A DNA stretch of 64,000 nt, from contig NC_018253.1 in NCBI RefSeq assembly GCF_000227135.1, forward strand, positions 887,584-951,583. The letters are read 5' to 3'. Positions 59,443 through 64,000 of the stretch are shown here, in pieces. Position 1 is the stretch's first letter. Each line of letters opens with the position of its first letter. Source of the stretch: Leishmania donovani (Eukaryota > Euglenozoa > Kinetoplastea > Trypanosomatida > Trypanosomatidae). The notes below the pieces were generated by a model. It had not been told where the DNA came from. It did not search any database and worked only from the letters and a program-made list of their open reading frames with translations. Made by a program: the position numbers and the translations under genes.

Positions 59443-59927
59443 GAGGAGGGGGCCACAGCGTAGAAGGAGTTGCAGAAAGCGTGCGCGAGAAAAGAAAGGA
59501 CAACCGTGACGGACCACGCTCAGCGTGAGCTATCGTGGTGGCGTAGAGAGGATTTCCACATGGGCCGCAGCAAAGGCAGCACAACGGACTCGCATGGTCA
59601 CCGCCGTTTATGCGCTGCACCGCACCTTCTCCAACGTCCTCAATGCTTTCTCGCTTCTCACCACCACTACCCCCTTCTCTCTCCCGGCCCTTCGTACGTC
59701 TACATGTTTCTCGTGATGGATGAAGGCCGCTATGCACGCGCAGGTGCTTATCTCTATCTGTGTCGCTCTCCGCTGCGTGCTCCCTAACACCGTGTCCACC
59801 GGATCGCCTTCTCTCTCTGTCCCCTGAAGCGTCTCATTGCTGCGTAGACGGGCGCTTCCTTATTCGTTTCGGCGCTCTCCCCACCACTCCCCACCTGCTG
59901 CTGCTGAGGCTTCTTGCGGTTGCTGCC
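59443..59927 (+). other. Intergenic spacer
   Basis: A 485-base spacer, purine-rich at first and pyrimidine-rich later, without a supported gene. Confidence 0.6.
59873..59908 (+). promoter_or_regulatory. Predicted spliced-leader acceptor for the PXMP4-like gene
   Basis: A C/T tract with CTGCTGCTGAG, AG at 59907-59908, leaves a 19-base leader to the ATG at 59928. Confidence 0.5.
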
Positions 59928-60611
59928 ATGCTCACCGCTGTTCCTAAAGCCGAGCCGAGGTGCCACACTGTGCCGACCTTCTCCGGCCCCCACGGCGCCG
60001 TCTTGGAGCGCATCAACTGCATGATCGCCTCCGGCGACTTCGACGTCTTCTTCACCGCCCTCAAGGGGTTTCGCAACGGTCTCGTTTACGGCACGCGTGT
60101 CCGTGCCCCACACGCCCTCGTGCTGAACCTGGTCTGGAGCAAGTCGCCGTACAGCTCGATGCCCGCCAAGATCTTCAGTGTCACAAAGACGCACGCTTTA
60201 GGCCTCGGGTACAGCTCGGTTACCTTCGCCGTCGTGCGCGGCCTCCTGCGTAAATTGCAAGGGACGACGCACGCATGGCACAACGCCTTGGCAGGGTTCA
60301 TGATCGGCGCTCTGTTCTGGGGCGACCCGAGCAACGGCGTCCACATCCAGATGATGATGTACATACTGGCCCGAATCGTGTGCGCTCTCTACCACCTGCT
60401 TATCTCCAAGTGCGCCGCGCCTATTCCGCCGGTGGCGTACCGACTGTACATGGGCTGCTTGTGGTGCCTGGCCATCATGTTCCTCATGTACTCGCCAGAC
60501 AAACTGCAGTCATCCATGGCGCAGTCCCTGGAGTACATCTTCAAGGACAGCGGCAAGTTCAGCAGCTGGTACGACCTCTTCGTGGTGAACGCCGTTGAGA
60601 CTCCGAAGTGA
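59928..60611 (+). CDS. PXMP4/PMP24-like peroxisomal (glycosomal) membrane protein, Tim17-type family
   Basis: The protein has 227 residues and resembles human PXMP4 (212 residues). The diagnostic block is at about 43-65: ALKGFRNGLVYGTRVRAPHAL, compared with LKGFRNGAVYG...RAPHALV in PXMP4. Later shared features are a short charged loop before AWHNALAGFMIGALFWGD, a QMMMYILARIVCALYHLL segment and the end EYIFKDSGKFSSWYDLFVVN. Four or so hydrophobic helices rich in Gly and Ala suggest an integral membrane protein of the Tim17/22/23/PMP24 superfamily. In trypanosomatids the peroxisome is the glycosome, so a glycosomal membrane location is inferred. Function in the family is poorly defined; a pore or channel role has been discussed. 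Start at 59928 follows the acceptor; the frame reads back to 59760 in spacer-like sequence. Confidence 0.87.
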   Translation: MLTAVPKAEPRCHTVPTFSGPHGAVLERINCMIASGDFDVFFTALKGFRNGLVYGTRVRAPHALVLNLVWSKSPYSSMPAKIFSVTKTHALGLGYSSVTFAVVRGLLRKLQGTTHAWHNALAGFMIGALFWGDPSNGVHIQMMMYILARIVCALYHLLISKCAAPIPPVAYRLYMGCLWCLAIMFLMYSPDKLQSSMAQSLEYIFKDSGKFSSWYDLFVVNAVETPK

Positions 60612-61352
60612 CACCGTTGGGGTGGGGGGGGGGTGGGGTGCACATGTGCTTGTGGAGACTTTGTGGCCGTGCGGCTTGTAAGGAACTGCGAAAGAGAACG
60701 GGAGGGAGGGCGCACCATCTGGCTTCCTCGAAGAATCCGCAGACGTTAAACGGAGCGAAGGGGGAAGGGGTGGGGTGCCACGATAGCGTGTTGAGAGAGT
60801 AGGAGTCGAGCGGAGCGGAGTTGGAGAGCGCTTTCACACAGTGCCCTGCCATGCCTGCTCGATGACTTTTTTTCGCAGCTTCACTCATGCAAACCCCCTC
60901 CCCCGCCCACAGGCACACAGGCGCATGCGTACTGCCGTGCACGCACGAGGACCCCACTTCCTCCAACGCCCACAATCTTTCCTTGGGGACCATCCTGACG
61001 TTGTTGATTTGTGAATGCCCTTGCTGTGTCTCACCCCTGTGCATTTCCTCGCCATCTCGTCCTCCCTCTGCCTTCCACTTTCCATCGCCTCTACGACTCC
61101 ATGCGTTGCCCACGCGTGTGCACTCCAAGACTCGCGGCATCACTTGTCGTCCCCTCGTCTAAACACGCGCGCACACCGGCGCGTCGCACGTGTGCGCTGC
61201 TGCTGAGAAAACTCACCTTTTTTTTCTGTACGTTGAGCGCTCAGCTCTTCTTCACCGTCTCGTCTCACCTGTGCTCGCGTGCGCCTGCCTCTTCGCCGTT
61301 GTCCCTCCCCTCACGTTGTCGTCCGTCCCACTATCTTCGCCCAAACTCGCCC
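60612..61352 (+). other. Intergenic spacer and leader
   Basis: The spacer starts with a G-rich stretch (60617-60639) and a purine-rich segment, then becomes pyrimidine-rich. No gene supported. Confidence 0.6.
61213..61244 (+). promoter_or_regulatory. Predicted spliced-leader acceptor
   Basis: CACC-T8-CTGTACGTTGAGCGCTCAG provides AG at 61236-61237 and 61243-61244. No ATG occurs in the leader before 61353, and no AG follows the later C/T-rich stretch. Confidence 0.6.
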
Positions 61353-62681
61353 ATGTCCCTCTCAGAGGTGCAGCGCCTGCAAGATTTGGTGTATCACCAA
61401 CCCAACAAGGAAAACTACGAAACCCTCGTGTTGGAGCAGATGCTCATGGTGGAGCGACAGCTGGACGTCAAAACAAAGGCTGAGGAGCGCGCCATGGCGG
61501 CGAGGCGGGAGGCAGAACAGCTGCGAGGTGAGATCGAGGAGCTGCGCCGCGAGACTGCCTCGGCGCCCGCCACCTTCTCTGCGGTGGAGCGAGAGGACTA
61601 CTATGTGACATGGACGGCGCTCCTGAAGGAGTTTTGCATGCGCAAGGAGATTCTTTCCTTTCTGCTGTCGTACCCTGCCGAAGACTTCAAGCTGGTCGAA
61701 CTAACCACTGTCTCCCACTGGCTCGACACCTGGACCACGTTCTTCGCGTCCGCCGAGTCGTCGGTGCGGAACTTGAAAAGGCTCGAGCGGGAATCGGCGA
61801 ACGGCAACACACTGCCCCCGACTCGACCCCTCTACGACGCATTGGATGAGGTGTGCCGCCTGCAGCTGCAGGCTCGCACGCTTGTTGGCCGTGAGCGCTA
61901 CCGCCGCAGCTCTTCGAGCGAGGAGTTCGTGAGGGACTTCATGGATAGCCAGCAGCAGCTGTGGGAGTGGTGCCGCAAGCAGCGCGATACACTGGCGGCA
62001 TTGAAGACGCTGGGGGACCTCATCGAGTTCAACAACTCCTTCTACGCAAACGTGCCGGTGATGGACAGCAACTTTCTGGTTCTGATGGAGCAGAGCGAGG
62101 CTCTCATGAGCAACGTTCGGGTGCAAGACGCTCTTCGGGAGGTGAACCGAGAGTGGGTCATGCTGACGCTCGAGACCTACGGCAAGCTGCAGGCCGCCTG
62201 CACCCGGGAGCACGGGAGTAGCTCGCTGGAGAGGCAGTGTGCGAAGTGGATCCAATTTATGTCTCCGAGGCTTCGTCGTCTTCTTGTGTCCGCGCAGGGC
62301 ACCCTTGCACAGGACAGCGATGTACCGGAGGCGAAGCTGCTTGTGACGACGTGCGAGCAACTTCTCAAGGAGCATGAGGCGCACGACATCGTGTGCACGC
62401 ACCTGAGCGACTATACGGTGCGCGAGGAGTGCGTGCGACCCCACTTGGACGCCTTGAAGGCGGAGCTGCAGTCGTCACTCACGACGACAGTGCTGACCTT
62501 CCCGCTCGCTGACACCGCGGGTGGGCAGGCGGACTACAAGAGTCGTGTCGAGGAGCTGCAGGAGTGGATCGACGTGAAGTCGCAGAAGGGCACGTACGTG
62601 AAGCTGCTGGAGCGCTTAGAGTTGACCAAAGCCATGATCGAGGAGCACGCGGATGTACTGTTCCCCGAGGATAGTCCGTAG
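61353..62681 (+). CDS. Uncharacterised helical protein
   Basis: The 442-residue protein begins with a short coiled coil (about 25-70; ERQLDVKTKAEERAMAARRE and on) and is otherwise a mostly alpha-helical, Leu- and Glu-rich soluble domain with conserved-looking Trp residues (YYVTWTALLKEF, WLDTWTTFF, LWEWCRKQRD). It ends with a second helical hairpin (about 395-435). There is no signal peptide, membrane segment, zinc motif or nucleotide-binding motif. I do not recognise the family. Coding composition and length make it a real gene. The frame extends upstream to 61011, but that part precedes the splice acceptor and is pyrimidine-rich spacer, so the ATG at 61353 is preferred. Confidence 0.85.
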   Translation: MSLSEVQRLQDLVYHQPNKENYETLVLEQMLMVERQLDVKTKAEERAMAARREAEQLRGEIEELRRETASAPATFSAVEREDYYVTWTALLKEFCMRKEILSFLLSYPAEDFKLVELTTVSHWLDTWTTFFASAESSVRNLKRLERESANGNTLPPTRPLYDALDEVCRLQLQARTLVGRERYRRSSSSEEFVRDFMDSQQQLWEWCRKQRDTLAALKTLGDLIEFNNSFYANVPVMDSNFLVLMEQSEALMSNVRVQDALREVNREWVMLTLETYGKLQAACTREHGSSSLERQCAKWIQFMSPRLRRLLVSAQGTLAQDSDVPEAKLLVTTCEQLLKEHEAHDIVCTHLSDYTVREECVRPHLDALKAELQSSLTTTVLTFPLADTAGGQADYKSRVEELQEWIDVKSQKGTYVKLLERLELTKAMIEEHADVLFPEDSP

Positions 62682-64000
62682 GGGTTCACCACACTGCAGG
62701 CGGGATGGCGATGCGAATGTTCCGGTGGAAGCGAGAGTAGGAACAGGGAGGCCTTGAGAGGTGGAGAGGTAGCGTATGTGGTGGTGGTGGGGAAGAGAGG
62801 CGGGCACTGGTGCGACCTCCAACAGCACGGCCGTTTTTCTATCTTCCGGTTTCTCGGCTTTTATGCCTTCTGCGCATATGCACTGTACCTTGCCGGGCCC
62901 CTCCGCCTCTCAGAGAGCCCCTCAGCGCCTCGCTCTTCATCCGCCCTCGCCCTGGGCATCGGGTTATAGAGTCGTTTCGAGTAGTTGCGCTTTCTATATA
63001 TATTGTCCGTTCTCCGCAACTGCTCTGTCATGTTGTGCGGGCGAGACACGTTAGTGCTTCCAGGCGTTACAGCCAAGAGGTCACCGCGGTGCATGTCACG
63101 GAGCAGCGAAGCAGCCGGCCGACGTCTTTACTCTTCCACCGCTTCGTCGAGCTCGCTCAGTGCCTGTGTAGGCTTGTGCACGTCAGAGACCACCGAATCG
63201 CTCTCCCAACTAAAATGCAGAGCAAAGGACACAGACATGGGGGAAACGGATTGCTATCGCGACATGGCCGAACACGTGGGCGCGCGAAGGCTTCAGTGTG
63301 CGCTCACACGCTCATGCAGTGCATGGCACAAGCGCATGGTTTCGCACACGAATCGCGTGCTGCTTTTTTTGGTTCGCGCCTGTACGCGTGCATGCGGGCG
63401 CGCTTTACATTCCTTCCTCTACAAGCACTGGGAGGGGGACCCCGACACGGTCGCGACGACAGGTGCTGCATACCGACTGTGCCGCGCTTCTAAGCATTCT
63501 CTGGCGCTACACACTCTCTCTCTCCCTAGCCTCGCGCCCACTCCTGGACGATGGCACTTGCGCTTGTACGCTGTTTCTGCGTGCATCTCTCTCTCTCTGC
63601 ATCCTTCACTTCTCCCCTGCAGTCTGCGGCGGCGACCTTTGTCCTTCACGCCGCATCACCACGACCAGTCGTCTAGGCGAGATCAGCACTGCGTCAAGGG
63701 CCACGCGCACCCCTTCTTTCCTCCTTCGCCACGGATCCTCTTCCTTGATATCAACACACACACACACACACACACACACACCAAGGTGGTCGCGCTCGCT
63801 TTCAGCCCTCCACACAGCTCTCAGCGGCGCGCTCACTGTACTTGTAAACAGAGTCTTTCTCCTCTCCTCGCCTCCCTTTGAGAGGGGGCCTTTGCCACGC
63901 CTACGGAAAGTGACACAGGCCCGCTGACGTGGGCCCCCTTGCATTGACCCCTCCCCTCACCTTGTGCGCCGTCTCTCATTTTGTTTTTGCTAGCGCTTCT
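62682..64000 (+). other. Terminal spacer without a supported gene
   Basis: About 1.3 kb follows the last gene. Frames of 227 and 298 residues overlap in different phases and are biased in composition. A (CA)n run at 63754-63781 and C/T-rich stretches suggest approach to the leader of a gene beyond the window. Confidence 0.6.
63754..63781. repeat. (CA)n microsatellite
   Basis: About 14 CA units near the end of the window. Confidence 0.9.

Noticed and set aside
59760..59927. A 56-residue extension of the PXMP4-like protein
   Set aside because: It reads through pyrimidine-rich spacer before the acceptor; the family N-terminus is matched from 59928.
62985..63881. A 298-residue frame near the end of the window, overlapping a 227-residue frame
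   Set aside because: The frames compete with each other, contain microsatellite-coded HTHTHT and lack coding character.

Overview
The window looks like one directional gene cluster (polycistronic unit) from a trypanosomatid, most likely Leishmania or a close relative such as Leptomonas or Crithidia. All 14 genes I accept lie on the + strand. None needs an intron. They are separated by long, pyrimidine-rich, microsatellite-bearing spacers, and nearly every accepted ATG has a polypyrimidine tract followed by a plausible AG splice acceptor upstream, as expected for spliced-leader trans-splicing. I saw no strand-switch region, tRNA, rRNA, insertion sequence or CRISPR array. Species assignment is inference; the encoded proteins and spacer style are what I see.

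Layout. 1-7217: a NIT2-type omega-amidase, a probable mitochondrial alpha/beta-hydrolase-like protein that has lost its nucleophile serine, and a 1241-residue coiled-coil protein. 8466-14755: a small probable mitochondrial protein, a 281-residue protein with three degenerate YxxxLxRR-type repeats, and a WD40 protein with a charged tail. 15993-23268: ribosomal protein L35 (uL29), an 861-residue Ser/Pro-rich protein whose last residues resemble the CtIP/Sae2 end motif, and the Sec1/Munc18 protein SLY1. 25716-54110: two giant genes side by side, a 3983-residue HECT ubiquitin ligase with SPRY-like domains and tandem RanBP2-type zinc fingers, and a 5107-residue protein made of about 33 fibronectin-III-like domains. 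56665-62681: an MCM10 replication factor, a PXMP4-like peroxisomal (glycosomal) membrane protein and an uncharacterised helical protein. The last 1.3 kb has no gene I can support.

The genes do not form a functional operon; co-transcription is normal in these organisms, and expression is set after transcription by splicing, UTRs and mRNA stability. The most interesting items are the giant FN3 protein, whose domains nearly all carry a W-x-x-W-S motif plus a strand-F arginine (the cytokine-receptor Trp/Arg ladder arrangement) without a secretion signal; the CtIP/Sae2-like C-terminus with the conserved CDK-site threonine; the SPRY/zinc-finger/HECT ligase; and an upstream ORF whose stop overlaps the MCM10 start codon. 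Every coordinate was read by eye; domain calls rest on remembered family signatures and no search was run.
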